A DNA stretch of 64,000 nucleotides from Escarpia spicata (GCA_963995525.1 OZ023210.1:23227296-23291295); one strand, 5' to 3'. Positions 13,124 through 26,310 are shown, numbered from the stretch's first letter. The notes: a model not told the origin generated them from the sequence alone. A program made the numbers and translations.

Positions 13124-13670
13124 TAACAAGATTGAACAAGATTGCCACCCAGAGAATTAACTCTAGGTGGCAGGTGGACAAGGAAGCCCTTTTATTTATA
13201 TGTATCCCGCCCTTATGAGGTATGTGTCGATTTTATTTTAAAACATATTCACGCTACTAGCACCCACACAATCAGCAGACAATCTGTTCCATTCATTCAC
13301 AGTCCTTTGTGAAAATGAGAACTTTCTTATATCTAATCTACACTGCTCCTTTGCTAATGTAACTTCATGTCCTCTACTCCTTCTATCTTTCTTAACTGAG
13401 AAGAAAATATTTCTATCAATATTTTCGTAACCATTTATTATTTTAAACATTTCTATCTGACCTCCTCTCAATCTCTTGGTCTCTAGTGTTGTTAAACCGC
13501 ATTCTTTTAGGCGAATTTCATAACTAAGATCCCTCAGTTTTGATATTATTTTAGTCGCTTTCCTCTATACTCTTTCTAGCTATCTATGTCCTTCTTGCGA
13601 TATGGCCTCCACGCTTGTATACAATACTCTAAATGAGGCCTCACTGTTGTTTTGTACAGCGGTATTATTA
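13124..13670 (-). mobile_element. CR1/Jockey-like LINE, 5'-truncated 3' end
   Basis: On the minus strand this copy keeps the C-terminal end of the LINE polyprotein (about 13238-13600). It reads GYENIDRNIFFSVKKDRR and then FSFSQRTVNEWNRLSADCV, followed by the 3' UTR and a tail of 10-bp repeats (TTSAATCTTG-like, about 13124-13145). It is clearly homologous to the larger copy at 60279-62003, to which it aligns from the tail up to 'TTTTGTACAGCGGTAYTAT'. The match stops abruptly at about 13670, the usual 5' truncation of target-primed reverse transcription. It has no RT catalytic domain and is dead. Here the frame is intact across the poly-A-like run that shifts the frame in the other copy. Confidence 0.88.
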
Positions 13671-14818
13671 GTTCGTAAGTTTCCGGATGTTTCCGTACTT
13701 TTGGCACAAGTCCAACCGTAAGGACTTATGAATCTTCGTACACACGATCTTTGCGTAGTAGCATGTATCGAACTTATCCATCACGTGAGCTACTGCTTAG
13801 CAACAAGGTCCACAAAGCTTTCAAAGTGATTAATCCGCATTATGAATTTCTCGGAGAATCCGTCGTTTATTTTGCTGAAATGTTATCCCCAAATGGTTTT
13901 CTTTCCGACATATACATTGGGTAAAGTTGTGTATGCGTGAATTATATTCGAAAAATAATGAGTAAAGAGGTTCATCAGATTGAATGTTTCAAATGAGCTA
14001 TATATTTTTTTACTGATTTCACAGTCAGTTTGTTTGTTTTTTCCTCGTGATGTTTCGACTGCTATCGGCAAGCGTCGTTAGACAGCATGAATTGAGAGGA
14101 GGGAAGGTAGCAACTCTCACATACCTACAACAATCTCCCGAAGAGCCACTCAGGCCGCTGACGGGAGACACACGCCAGAGTGACATGCCTGCGCAGAATC
14201 ACTACTACATCGTCATCTAATGGGAGCCATAAGATGAAGATTGCTGATAACGGGGGAAACGTCACGGAAACAAAAGGTAGATTGACTGTGAAATAAGTAA
14301 AATATTACTTATGTGCGGGAAAGATTGATCTACTAATAAAGTAACGCACGTAATGTAACCATTGTTGTCACGACAAAGCTCCACAGGGGCCGAACGCGTA
14401 ATTTTGATTGTGTGTCAATTTCTGGATCCATCAATTGTTCTCAATGATCTGCAAGCCTTCTGTGACATGCATTATATGTGTAACTATGCAGTGTTGCAAT
14501 TACGTATTTACGTAGAATACCAGTAAAATTGACCTTTTAATACTACGTCGGTTAACAATGACATTCTTCCTTAATTACTTGCACATATTTGACGACAAAA
14601 GACGAGCAGCTGCAACACTGACAATGACAGCGACATTTAGCGCCAGTCTGACCTTTCAGCCGCTTGGTTATCGCGCCAACTGCGCGCTGCCTTCTCGGAC
14701 ATATATGGTGCAAGATGGTTCTTCAAAGCATGAACACCATTCTGTGTGCTGCTGTGTTTTAAAAACAGATATCTTAGCGTGCTGTCTGTAGCCTATTCGA
14801 GTTAATATACGATGTATA
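13671..14818. other. Non-coding stretch, nothing recognised
   Basis: No gene, RNA or repeat that I can support. Short frames at 13883-14071 and 14558-14791 lack recognisable domains. Confidence 0.55.
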
Positions 14819-15226
14819 CAGAGGTGCCAAGTTACATCGCCCAAATAGCGGTAGACCGACCGGTTTTCGTGATGTCGTGGTGGTAGATGAGAAACTGGAA
14901 CCATGACCCTTGCCCTGCAGTCACGAGGGGAGTGCGACCGGAGAAGGGAATCGCACCATGGCCTGGTAATTGTTCAATTGTAGGGTATATTGACTTACTT
15001 TAGTGCATTTTCAAAGTAATATGTTGATTAGACAGTATAATTGGATCAAAAATTAGTAATTATTTTTGTCAAACCTTGACATTTACGGGTTTATGACAAT
15101 TTAAAATCGGTGAAAACTATACCGTGATATATATTGATCTCGCAGTAGATTTCGGCACTAAAACGGTAGACCGTGAGACTATCCCACCAAATTAGAAAAA
15201 GCGTGATAGTAAACTTGGCACCCCTG
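14819..15226. mobile_element. hAT-like non-autonomous DNA element, copy A
   Basis: The left end CAGAGGTGCCAAGTT and the right end AACTTGGCACCCCTG are imperfect inverted repeats of about 15 bp starting with CAG, as is common in hAT-superfamily elements. Near both ends is the motif GGTAGACCG (14850 and about 15163). A related element with the same ends lies at 19559-19916. The flanks TGTATACA and TGCATGCA could be a decayed 8-bp target duplication, but the exact boundary is ambiguous by two bases. There is no transposase; at 408 bp it would depend on a partner. The superfamily call rests only on end sequence and possible duplication length. Confidence 0.65.
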
Positions 15227-17600
15227 TGCATGCAATTGTATTAAAGAAAGGTGAACTAGTAAGACTGTATCGATCAAACCTTTGAAGATGGAACCCACTT
15301 TCCCAGGGTGCACCAGCTGCCATATGCGCAACACAGACAACGCAAGATTCGCTAAAACACCAACACGATTTATTAACAAGCGACAGGTTTTACACAAGTA
15401 CTTGCAAACTGGTCACCATATTCACAACGTTCGCTTCCGCTGTGGTGTACTCAGCGGAGATCTTCAGCGTGTGTGCCTAAATGACGCAGCTGCTTCAACA
15501 GAAGGCTCAGCACCACAAGTAAAGTCATCTATGTCCGTACAAACGAACACCACATATTTTTTAAACAATTCTAGTTCACGGTATAGACACAAGTACAATT
15601 ATACAACCGACCATCGCAACGTCCGGTGCAATGAAGCAATCCTTTGGATGAAACAAGGTTTAAATAGTTCACGGATGACAATGACAGTTGCCTAGTACGA
15701 GACAGTACTTGCGCCTTAGTTCGAACACATGCGATCGATGCGCGCTGGAGCGTGTTGCTGGCGTTTCTTGACCAACAGCGACCCGACAGCTTTGAATGAA
15801 GGCAGCTGTACGAGCGAAGCAGTGACGCGCGGCTCACACATGATTCGTCGTTGGCCCTTTAAAAGGAGAAGGAGACATCTAACAACGACGCTTGCGCTGG
15901 TATCACCGACACATGCACTGGGTGAGAATGCAACTACACCGAAGACAGAGCGGACAAGGCAGGTATAAGGAGTACAATGTACTTAACCAAAGGTGTTAAA
16001 CTCCTGTTTTGGCACGAAGTAATTTTAACAAAGGCCTAAAATCCTGCGTTAATAGTAAAATACAACGCTACATTATGTATAATATAGGATATTCTTTTAA
16101 AAAAAACTACTAAAACAGACACATGTAGTTATATTGAACAGATGTTGTTTGGAAAATCCTAACACATGTCTTAATAATCAAAATGATAACAACGAATTAT
16201 CGTAGTAAACAATAATAACAACCGCATAAAATACAAACTATGCTATTAAATAATCGTTACAAATAAATATTAAATAATAAAATAATAACATAGAATAACA
16301 ACGCAAATAAATACCATTTAAAAATAATGGAAACAAAGTTAAATAAGAACAGAGCAGTTGAAAGCGCACATATAACAGTAAACTGTCGTAAACATCAACA
16401 AACTAGAATACTAAACATTGTAAACAAGGATAAACAATAATAATAAACTATATAAACAAATATAGTAACGTGAGTGAAAACATGTTCGTTAACCCATGCG
16501 ACGTTACCGCTGTGCAATGGCTTGGGGGTCGACATACCCTTATTGGAATCATATTCTCGGCGCACATTCGGCTGGTCAGGCTAAACCTAGTTTCTGGTTT
16601 CTGTTTAGGGAACAAGTACCAGAGATTGTGCACCGAATCGAGCTGTTTTGCGTTTGCAAACACGTCTCTAACACAATTATCAGCTTTTGTTTTTAAATGT
16701 CACAGATAAGTAAATAAATTATTTCATTGTTGATTGATGATAAGACAGTCCTGAGTGCATTGACGGCAATTCGAAAAAAATCAATGCCGTCGATGCTGGA
16801 GTCTGCTCGTAACGCAGGCGCAGACCAGAAACCGGAAACTACTGTCAAAGCAGGCAGCGAAGCCTCACCACAGCTTTCTATAAATGTCACGACGCCACAA
16901 GCGCACTCACGACCGCATACAAGGAATACACATGCAGTTTTCCAAACAACGAAAACTGTTTATAAGCAAGACGGCTGTCAGTAAACAGTATTATCATCTG
17001 TTGCACAGTTCAACCTTTTCGCCAATCCTGGAGGCCACAGCCTCCGCGAAGCTTCGTCATAAAAGCAATTCGACACAACCGTGGAGTTTGAACTGATGGA
17101 AACATAAACGAGATTCTCCAATGCCCCATTGGCCTAATTGTTGCTTACATCCGATATCGCTACAAGAGTCACCAGTGTTGGCATGCGTACGGTCATAAAT
17201 CTTAAGCCACCACAATATGCGTAGCTTATGACGCACTTTTACCAATCTCCGCCATAACATCCTGCTTGGCGTAAACAGCGAAAGAACCGTCTACAGACCA
17301 AGGGCCTCTAATAATAACGTAAGTACACAAGTTCTCATTAAGTACATATACTAACTAACTGAATACATCCTCATTGGTCTTGCTGTTTCCAGCCACTTTC
17401 GGCTTCGCTTTAAGCCTTTATACTAGACCCACTTCTGTCAACTTCAACAACGCGCAGACTGTCATTTCCAAAAAGTCACACGTTTAATTGAACAGGTCAA
17501 GCGCTTACTTCAACTCTTTCTAGAGGTACAGCTGCCGAGTACGGCCATCTCCAATAACAAGCACTTTCCGCCCGACGTCCGGTCGGGTGATGGTCATTGG
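15227..17600. other. 3' flank of the receptor gene, no further gene seen
   Basis: Lies downstream of the minus-strand receptor stop codon. A 137-codon plus-strand frame at 15282-15695 has no recognisable domain, and its minus-strand overlap is equally open, so I treat it as chance. 16000-16460 is very AT-rich. I could not pick a convincing polyadenylation signal for the receptor. Confidence 0.55.
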
Positions 17601-18101
17601 TCAGTTGGCCGCTTGACCGATGTGACGGGCGACGTCGGCGAGCGGCAAACTCTCCTCTCGACCGACGTCACGATAGACGACCGTCGCGAAACTGTCGCGA
17701 CACCTGGTGGTGCTCGGCGACGTGGAGAAACTGTAACTAGGTGCGCGCTTGTTGCCGGGTGCGCGACCGGTTGTGGGGTTATAGTCAGACCTCAACGTCG
17801 TAACGTACGTACCGTTTCTGGCGCGCGACATCACGAAGTGGTCTTCCTCGCCAGCGCGCACGCACGGGCAAGCGCGGAGCGCGTACTTGAAGCCGTTCCG
17901 GAAGCGACTGTTCATCCAGCAATACACCATCGGGTTGTAGCAGCAATTGCTCATGGCGAGCCAATGGCAGGAGATCCACACGATCTGGATGTAGCGGTAG
18001 GTCCAGATGTCCTGATGCGTGTCGCCGACCAGCGTGATGGTGTGGAGAGGAAGCCAGCATAGCGCATAGATGATGACGACCGTGATCATCATCTTCACCA
18101 T
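17601..18101 (-). CDS. Rhodopsin-family GPCR, luqin/RYamide receptor-like, exon 2 (TM6, TM7 and C-tail)
   Basis: This is the C-terminal coding exon of the receptor that begins at 31402. The acceptor is a pyrimidine-rich tract ending in CTCTTCAG just upstream of 18101. The exon opens with MVKMMITVVIIYALCWLPLH, giving the end of intracellular loop 3 and TM6 with the CWLP motif (residues 283-286 of the joined protein). TM7 follows with HWLAMSNCCYNPMVY, the NPxxY motif at 324-328, then helix 8 and Cys 346/348 as likely palmitoylation sites. An ~85-residue Ser/Thr/Arg-rich tail ends at a TGA (17601-17603). The exon supplies 166 codons. Intron phase is 0, matching exon 1. GC content is clearly higher than in surrounding DNA, as expected of coding sequence. 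The family call comes from similarity around TM6-TM7 and loop 3; a GPR83-like or other NPY/tachykinin-related receptor is the main alternative. Confidence 0.92.
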   Translation of the reverse strand: MVKMMITVVIIYALCWLPLHTITLVGDTHQDIWTYRYIQIVWISCHWLAMSNCCYNPMVYCWMNSRFRNGFKYALRACPCVRAGEEDHFVMSRARNGTYVTTLRSDYNPTTGRAPGNKRAPSYSFSTSPSTTRCRDSFATVVYRDVGREESLPLADVARHIGQAAN

Positions 18102-18427
18102 CTGAAGAGATAAAAGCAATGTCATGTTTATATCTGAAGCGATCACACGTAGTCATAACAATGTTTCATGTTTAGTTAAAAAGAGCAAAATATTACGTTG
18201 ATATTCTTTGGCGCTGTACCAAGATAAAGAATACCGCAGTGCAATTTACGTCAAACAATATTCCATGCATGCAAACAGTATACTACTGAAAATGACCTAT
18301 TTTAAAACAGAATTACACAATCTAAGCATACATACGACATGTTTAGTAGTAAGGAAAAAACAAAGCATGAATTAAAGCGAACTTATGTCAGCGTTCGTTG
18401 TGACAAACACTGTTAGCGGCCATATAT

Positions 18428-18998
18428 CAGGGGCCAGCAACCTTTTTGAATTGGGCGCCAAATAAGTGAAATGGGCTAGATCAGCGGGCCACACGTTTAT
18501 TTATTAATATTAATTATCACTCATGTAATCTTCGTGGAAACTGGTCTAATGAAACACTATTATGTTACGAATATATAATCAGTCTAGGTCCTACCGGAAA
18601 TGTACATATTTTGGTGGGGTAGGCCCTATAAGATTAAATGGTGGTTTAGTGCTATTCGTCATCAAGGTATCATTTTGATAAATTGATTGTTATTATAGTA
18701 CGCAGTATTCATGGTCCGTGTTGGTGACATACAACTGACGTCTTGACAAGTGTGCCGTCTGGTTTTGTTGCTGCGCCACAATTCGCCACAATTGTAGATA
18801 CAGACTTGTCCATGTGATCGTCAGTCAGTCGGTTAGCTGCGTCAGTGTCTTGCATTTCATGAAATTTCTCATCGAGTAGGCTCTACTGCTGCTCACACCC
18901 ATGCGTAGTTTCAATGAGACAAGCAATGAACTTGTTGTGTTTGATCAGTTTAAGAAACTGTTTCATTAACAAGTGTTGCTGGTAGTTGCTGGTCGATA
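18428..18998. mobile_element. Possible hAT-type element with a decayed right end
   Basis: 18428 begins CAGGGGCCAGCAACCTTTTT, followed by 'GGGCGCCAAATAAGTGAAAT' and 'GATCAGCGGGCCACA', which closely resembles the left ends of many animal hAT elements. A weak inverted counterpart (AGTTGCTGGTCGATACCTG) is seen near 18979-18998. No transposase frame is visible. The left end is reasonably convincing; the right end is a guess. Confidence 0.45.
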
Positions 18999-19558
18999 CC
19001 TGCCAACACTCCCGTGAAATCCGGGAATCTTCCAGATTTTAGGTGTATCTCCCAGTATCCTGGAATACAGGCAAATAAACCGGGTTTTCTCTGAACATCT
19101 TGAACGGCACCCCCCCTCCCCTTTCGAGACAACCGGACACCAGTGGAGACGTGCTGACCGTTGAATTTCCGGCGAAAAATCTCCAAAGTACCCCCCCCCC
19201 CCCGATGTCAAGATCCGTAACAGCGCGACGAGACAGCGCAACACGGAACCGTTGATGAATTTCACGGATTTCAAAAAAAGCTCACATGTATAGAACTGTA
19301 CAGGTGTCACCTCATCGAATGTCACTTTGAGTATAATAGAGGCATTCTGGATAGTCATTGATTTGGCACACATTAAGGGGATGATGCAGTTGGCAATGAA
19401 GAGCTTTGCAGAGGCACCTGCTTCGTGTCGAACCTTTTACATAAACGTAATAACAGTATATGCAACATGTTAGTTGGTGGAAGACTAAAAGACAGACGGA
19501 CAGACAACATCAAAGCATTGATGGTCTACATGACATATGAAGACCTGGTCAGAACCGT

Positions 19559-19916
19559 CAGAGGTGCTAAGTAATGTTGCACACAAAGAGGCAGGTCTAC
19601 CGCTGTTCACGATGTGACGGCGGTTCGCGAGGAGCTGGCGACACAAGCATCCCGCTGCAATCCCGATAGGGCGTGCACGCGCGGATTTAGGAACGCTCCG
19701 GGTAATTTATTAAATTTAGTGTATATATACTTATTTTCGTGCATTGTCTACGTGAAATGTTGGTTAGACTGTATAGTTGGATTAACAAAATTAGTAGTTA
19801 TTTTTAACCGTAAACTATTGATCTAACGGTAGATATTGGCACTAAAACGGTAGACCGTGATATTATCCAAAACATTTACAAATTCTACTGCAAAAGAAGA
19901 AAACATGGCACCTCTG
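19559..19916. mobile_element. hAT-like non-autonomous DNA element, copy B
   Basis: Ends CAGAGGTGCTAAGT (left) and CATGGCACCTCTG (right) are inverted and match those of copy A at 14819-15226. Internal sequence is also shared: 'GTTRGACWGTATARTTGGAT', 'GGCACTAAAACGGTAGACCG'. Flanks AGAACCGT and AGTACGGC agree at 5 of 8 positions, a possible decayed target duplication. It lies inside the receptor intron. At 358 bp and without transposase it is non-autonomous. The shared interior shows that both copies belong to one family. Confidence 0.68.
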
Positions 19917-20534
19917 AGTACGGCACAACACTTGGATGACTTGCGACCATTAGTATCGTAATCGATACCATAGATAGCTTCGATTTTCGCAAAATCGATC
20001 TGTGACTATCAGAAATATCGACATGAGGAAGACTTTCAAACTAGCCCCTGCAATCAGTGCGAGTTATTCCAGATTCCCAATAAACACCAAATCATAGTTT
20101 GTAATACCAGCAAATTATGTGATGCTGGCATAAATGGATGCCTGAAATAAATCAGACCCGCCGCCAATCCTGGATGCGGACAGATTAACGAAGGTCTTAG
20201 CTAAGTCAGACCCATTTATACGTTTCCGTAATGCTTTGACATTCTTGGTTGGCACATAAGAGAGTTAGGAAAACGAATGTTCCGTGATAATTAGATTGGT
20301 TATAGACAGGTGATCCGCAAAGCACATTGTGCGTCTGCCGTCTGGAGGTAAATGGGACGTTCTGGTTGCGTGCGTTTGTGTGATCGTTCGTGCGTGTGTG
20401 TCTCCGTTCTTGCTTTTTGGAAAGTAATGTGGAGAGATGTACATGAAAGTCGGTGCATGTGTATGCGTGTGTTTTCTTGTGTACATACGCGTGTACACGT
20501 GTTAGAGCAAAGTCGTGTGTTTCGTGTGAGGCAG

Positions 20535-21151
<617 letters not shown>

Positions 21152-21575
21152 CTTGTGTGGTAGATAGAAAACGGAGATATGGAAAGACAGACAGCCAAAG
21201 ATAACGAGTGAATACACAAACAAATAAAAGTGATTCGTTATGATGTTATACTCGTTCGTATGTGCCAGCAAGTGTTCATGCGTACAGCCGGGAGCAGCCA
21301 CAACACGAAACAGAGACGACTAAACAACAGACGTGTGCGTTTATCTTAGCCTCCCTCACAGGGGATCAATTTACGGCTGTGGCCAGTCGTTCGGGACTCT
21401 TGCAGCTCTGGCATTTACAAAGTGCCGCTTGCAGTCCGCGGTATTTGCCTAGCAGCGCCTTTGGTTGGATCCACTGAGGAAGCTGCGCTGTCAATCAGGA
21501 CACGGACACGCGAGCCCCGTCCAGTGTTCTCGCGCACGTCCAGGGAACAAGCATCTTAACAAGGCCATACCTATG

Positions 21576-21577
<2 letters not shown>

Positions 21578-21639
<62 letters not shown>

Positions 21640-21850
21640 GGGGGGGGGGGTTAGGGTATGTGTGTGTGCATGTGTGTGTGCGTGTATGCGGTGCGTGCGT
21701 GTGTGTTTGTGTGTGCGAGTGCGTGTGCGCGTGCCTGCGCTTGCGAGTATGAGCTCGCGAGCGTGTATATGCGTGTGTACGTGTGTGCGTGTGTACGTAT
21801 GCATCTCCCATCTGTGTGCGCGCGCGCAAGCGCATGCTCGCATGGTGCAC
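21578..21850. repeat. (GT)n, then a 12-G run, then degenerate GT/GC repeats
   Basis: Pure GT to 21637, a run of 12 G at 21639-21650 followed by TTAGGG, then GT repeats mixed with GC and GTAT. The single TTAGGG is not a telomere array. Confidence 0.93.
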
Positions 21851-21984
21851 GCATACACATGTGCATTGACCAGTAATCCCTAAGTTTTTTCATATTGACT
21901 TATTCTGTCTTCTGTTCCAATGCGGTATCAACCCCCGCCTTTGCCGACAGACAGACGACAATCGGTGGGGTCGCCCGGCGACCC

Positions 21985-22184
21985 NNNNNNNNNNNNNNNN
22001 NNNNNNNNNNNNNNNNNNNNNNNNNNNNNNNNNNNNNNNNNNNNNNNNNNNNNNNNNNNNNNNNNNNNNNNNNNNNNNNNNNNNNNNNNNNNNNNNNNNN
22101 NNNNNNNNNNNNNNNNNNNNNNNNNNNNNNNNNNNNNNNNNNNNNNNNNNNNNNNNNNNNNNNNNNNNNNNNNNNNNNNNNNNN
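21985..22184. other. Assembly gap, 200 N
   Basis: Exactly 200 unknown bases. The ~88 bp to the left (21897-21984) and to the right (22185-22272) are near-identical, differing mainly by one-base indels, so the gap probably hides no new sequence or a collapsed repeat. Confidence 0.99.
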
Positions 22185-22272
22185 GACTTATTCTTGTCTT
22201 CTGTTCCAATGCGGTTCAACCCCCGCCTTTGCCGACAGACAGACGACAATCGGTGGGGTCGCCGGGCGACCC

Positions 22273-23276
22273 ATATCTCCCACGATGACTGATCTGAGAC
22301 GGGCGTGTTTCACACGTGTCCACTGGTTTGACTGTCACATATGTCTCAAATTGTGTCAAATATGTCAAATGGTGCGGTCGCCATAATGAAACTATTCCGT
22401 GTCTCCTAACCATTGCAGGCCACGCACGACCATGCGAAGGATCTAAATTGCCGTGTCGTGATCGATGGCATTGTTGGTTAAGAAAATAATCAATAATGTT
22501 CACATGTCGGATTATAGTTATAAATTATTTACTACACCAGGAATTACAAATCACATCCTTGACCAATCGAACACGACAATTACCTCACACGCGAAGGAGC
22601 AAGAGACATTTGTCAAATTTGCGAGGTCCCGTCGATTATTTGATAAGATTGTGTCCGTTGGTTCAGCATTGTCAACGGCCTATTTATTTCTGACCCATGC
22701 CATGTTAGACAGAAACGACCAGTCGGCAGGATAACGATTGCGCCAGCGTAATCAGTCGGAAATACAGATTTATATTAAATATTACATTATTCCGCTCGCT
22801 TAGCGATGGTTCTTTGTCAGTCTCTGGCAGTGTCGCAGAAGGTTTGGTAGCGTTGCAGAAATAGCTATATTGGGCCACATGAGAAAGCCGACAGAAAACT
22901 TGTCTTAGCCAACCATCGTCTACTTGCATCTCCATACAAACTGCTAGTTTAGCTACTTTACCAACCCTTTTTGAATTAGCTACTGTTCATGCTAGGCACG
23001 TTTTATTTGTCGCAAGAGATCTACCAATAATCATAGTTTATGTAAGTAAATATAATCTGGACATAGGAATATGATTTGGTTGCGGATGTTAACATGGCTC
23101 AACTAACTTACAGATGGCTCAACTAACACAGCCTTCCTCTACGTACATACGCAAACACGTAGGCCTACAGACGTACGTACGTATATAATATGTACTCTAA
23201 TATAAGTACATGCGTGCATACGTACATAAGATCATACGGGCATACGGGCTTACGGGCATACGTGAACATGGGCACA
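22273..23276. other. Intronic stretch, nothing recognised
   Basis: No gene or repeat family that I can support between the gap and the CATA tract. Confidence 0.55.
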
Positions 23277-23364
23277 TACATACATACATACGTACGTACG
23301 TACGTACACACATACATACATAAATACATACACACATACACACACATGTACGTACGCACATACA

Positions 23365-23396
<32 letters not shown>

Positions 23397-23459
23397 CACA
23401 TATACGTGCATACATGAATGCATACACACATACATAAACACATATGTACGACCACGCAG

Positions 23460-23493
<34 letters not shown>

Positions 23494-23520
23494 GTTTGTA
23501 TGTATATACTGTATATATAT

Positions 23521-23569
<49 letters not shown>

Positions 23570-23990
23570 CATACATACATGCGTAGTATATACATACGTT
23601 CACACACACATACATGCATACTTACACATGCATGCATACGTACATACGTACATACGTACGTACGTACGTACGTACATACATACATACATACATACATACA
23701 TACATACATACATACATACATACATACATACATACATACATACATACATACATACATACATACATACATACATACATACATACATACATACATACATACA
23801 TACATACATACATACTTGCATACATACATACGTACATACACACATATATACATACGTACATACACACATACATACATACATACATACATACATACATACA
23901 TACATACATACATACATACATACATACATACATACATACATACACACGCGCACATACATGCATACATACATACATACATATATCCAAGCA
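23277..23990. repeat. (CATA)n tract with an embedded (TA)n block
   Basis: CATA/CGTA tetranucleotides flank a (TA)n block at about 23471-23575 that can fold back on itself, then give way to ~180 bp of nearly pure CATA from about 23675 to 23815, and another pure block up to 23943. Tyr-Ile-His and Tyr-Val-Cys frames are artefacts. Confidence 0.96.
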
Positions 23991-25762
23991 TACTTAGATT
24001 CATGCACACGTACACAATCGTGTAATCGTATACTTCTGCCGACGGGTGTATCACTGCAGGAAACAAAATGGTTCCGCCAACAAATAACGCAGTCAAAATG
24101 GAACATACATTACAAACAAAAAAACGTTTCTGCGCGGATACATGTATGAACTTGAAATTACGTTATACTTCGTTCCCGTTGATGTTATAACAGAGAGCTT
24201 GATTACGCGTCCTCACACCGAAGAAACGTAAATGTGCTTACGCGATGTTAGACGCGCATTTGATTGTTCCAAACATAGAACTAATGTTGTAAACGAACGT
24301 CAGTGTTAAAGCTTGATTGGCATTTGATCGACTCGGCGCGAAGTTGCTAAGCGTAACAAGATATGCCATAATTGAGACTCTAAAGTGGTAAAGACGAAGG
24401 AGTCGTAACGTTAGCGTAATTTGACAGGGCGCTAGTTGGCTACACAATAAAAACACGTTAAATGAAGTCGTAAGTTGAAATGGCCGAGTAGTGGTGGCAG
24501 CTAGTCGTTTTTATAAATATATCTGTTAGAATAGGCTATACTAACTAGCCCGCAGCTCTACATCAAACGACGTAAACACAATAACTTAGACTTGGCATTT
24601 AGTACATGATGATTCTATTAGCACACATATCATGACACCTAATAAGTTATGAATTCACACGATCAGACAACACAGACTGTTTATTGTTCCTGTTTTTCAT
24701 ATGTCGTCATAAGCAACAAAACGATAGATGTAGCCATATATTATGTATATGTTTGTTGTTTGCTTGTGTACACCACGTGCCTTGGTTTATGTTTATTGCG
24801 ATGAATTCACATATGTTTGTGCGGACAACACGTTAAACCGAGACGATCCGTTCCTAGGTTTTTAATAATGTTCTTAACACGTAAGTAAATAGTCAGGTTA
24901 TATGTATACAAATGCCAAACTGCATGGTTAATAAATCCGATACAATGTTCGCACTTTGAATATTTTTGACCACGAACTGGAAACAAAACATATCGATTTT
25001 TTAAACGCTACATATTGGTTATATCGCTTATGCCGGCTGCGTTAACAGCAATACCTGTTGATTTCGGCGCGTTCGGAATGTTCCCTACATTCAGTGCAAT
25101 TGATTAAGCGACCATCCAGTTAATAAATACCACCCTGGTGATTGCTGGTAACGGAACAGACAACCTCGCTTTACTGGCAACCATCCTCGAGCGCCAGGGG
25201 TCGCTGCTGCTGATTACCTCAGTGCCAGCCAGCAGTATCCCCTGGCTGATCGCTTTGCGAAACTCTGAATTTAAGCTCAGCCTATGAAATCGCTCACTAG
25301 ATCAGTGGATGGCGGCAGGTCAGGTGGTCATAATAGAACTAATTTCAACTGACCGTGGCTCGTGTTACATGCAATGTTTTAGGAAGTGGAAGCAATTATT
25401 CTAATACACAATACCGCTCAGCTGCTCGTGCTAATGGGCGAACGGGTCATTATATATTGGGATTCCCAGAAGTCGTTTATCCGTCTTTAAATTTGGGGCG
25501 GGTATTTCCGCTGTTCTCACGGGTGACGCAGACGCGACTAGCGAAGTAAGTATTAGTTTGACTCAGCTAACTTCCGCGCTTCGTGTATGAGATCTGTCAG
25601 GGCTAGTTTTGCATGGCAAACAGCACTGGCAACAAATCTCAACACTGAACTAAAACGTCCTACTTCAAGTTCAGTGCCTGGAAAGGTAACAAGGATGCTA
25701 TTTACTTATCCTCTTCGCGCCGGGGTTGCGCATAAGGCCGCCACCAGAGCTCGCCACCGTCT
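23991..25762. other. Intronic stretch; one GC-richer segment of unknown origin
   Basis: AT-rich DNA without a supported gene. The segment 25125-25290 is noticeably richer in GC and holds an open frame without a start codon (TLVIAGNGTDNLALLATILE ...) ending in TGA; see findings. A 64-codon frame at 25355-25549 has no domain I recognise. Confidence 0.5.

Positions 25763-26310
<548 letters not shown>

Noticed and set aside
15282..15695. 137-codon plus-strand frame
   Set aside because: No domain or splice context, and overlapping frames on the minus strand are equally open.
17613..18062. 149-codon plus-strand frame opposite receptor exon 2
   Set aside because: GC-rich antisense shadow of the receptor exon; no domain.
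21651..21656. Telomere-like TTAGGG
   Set aside because: A single hexamer after a G run; no tandem array.
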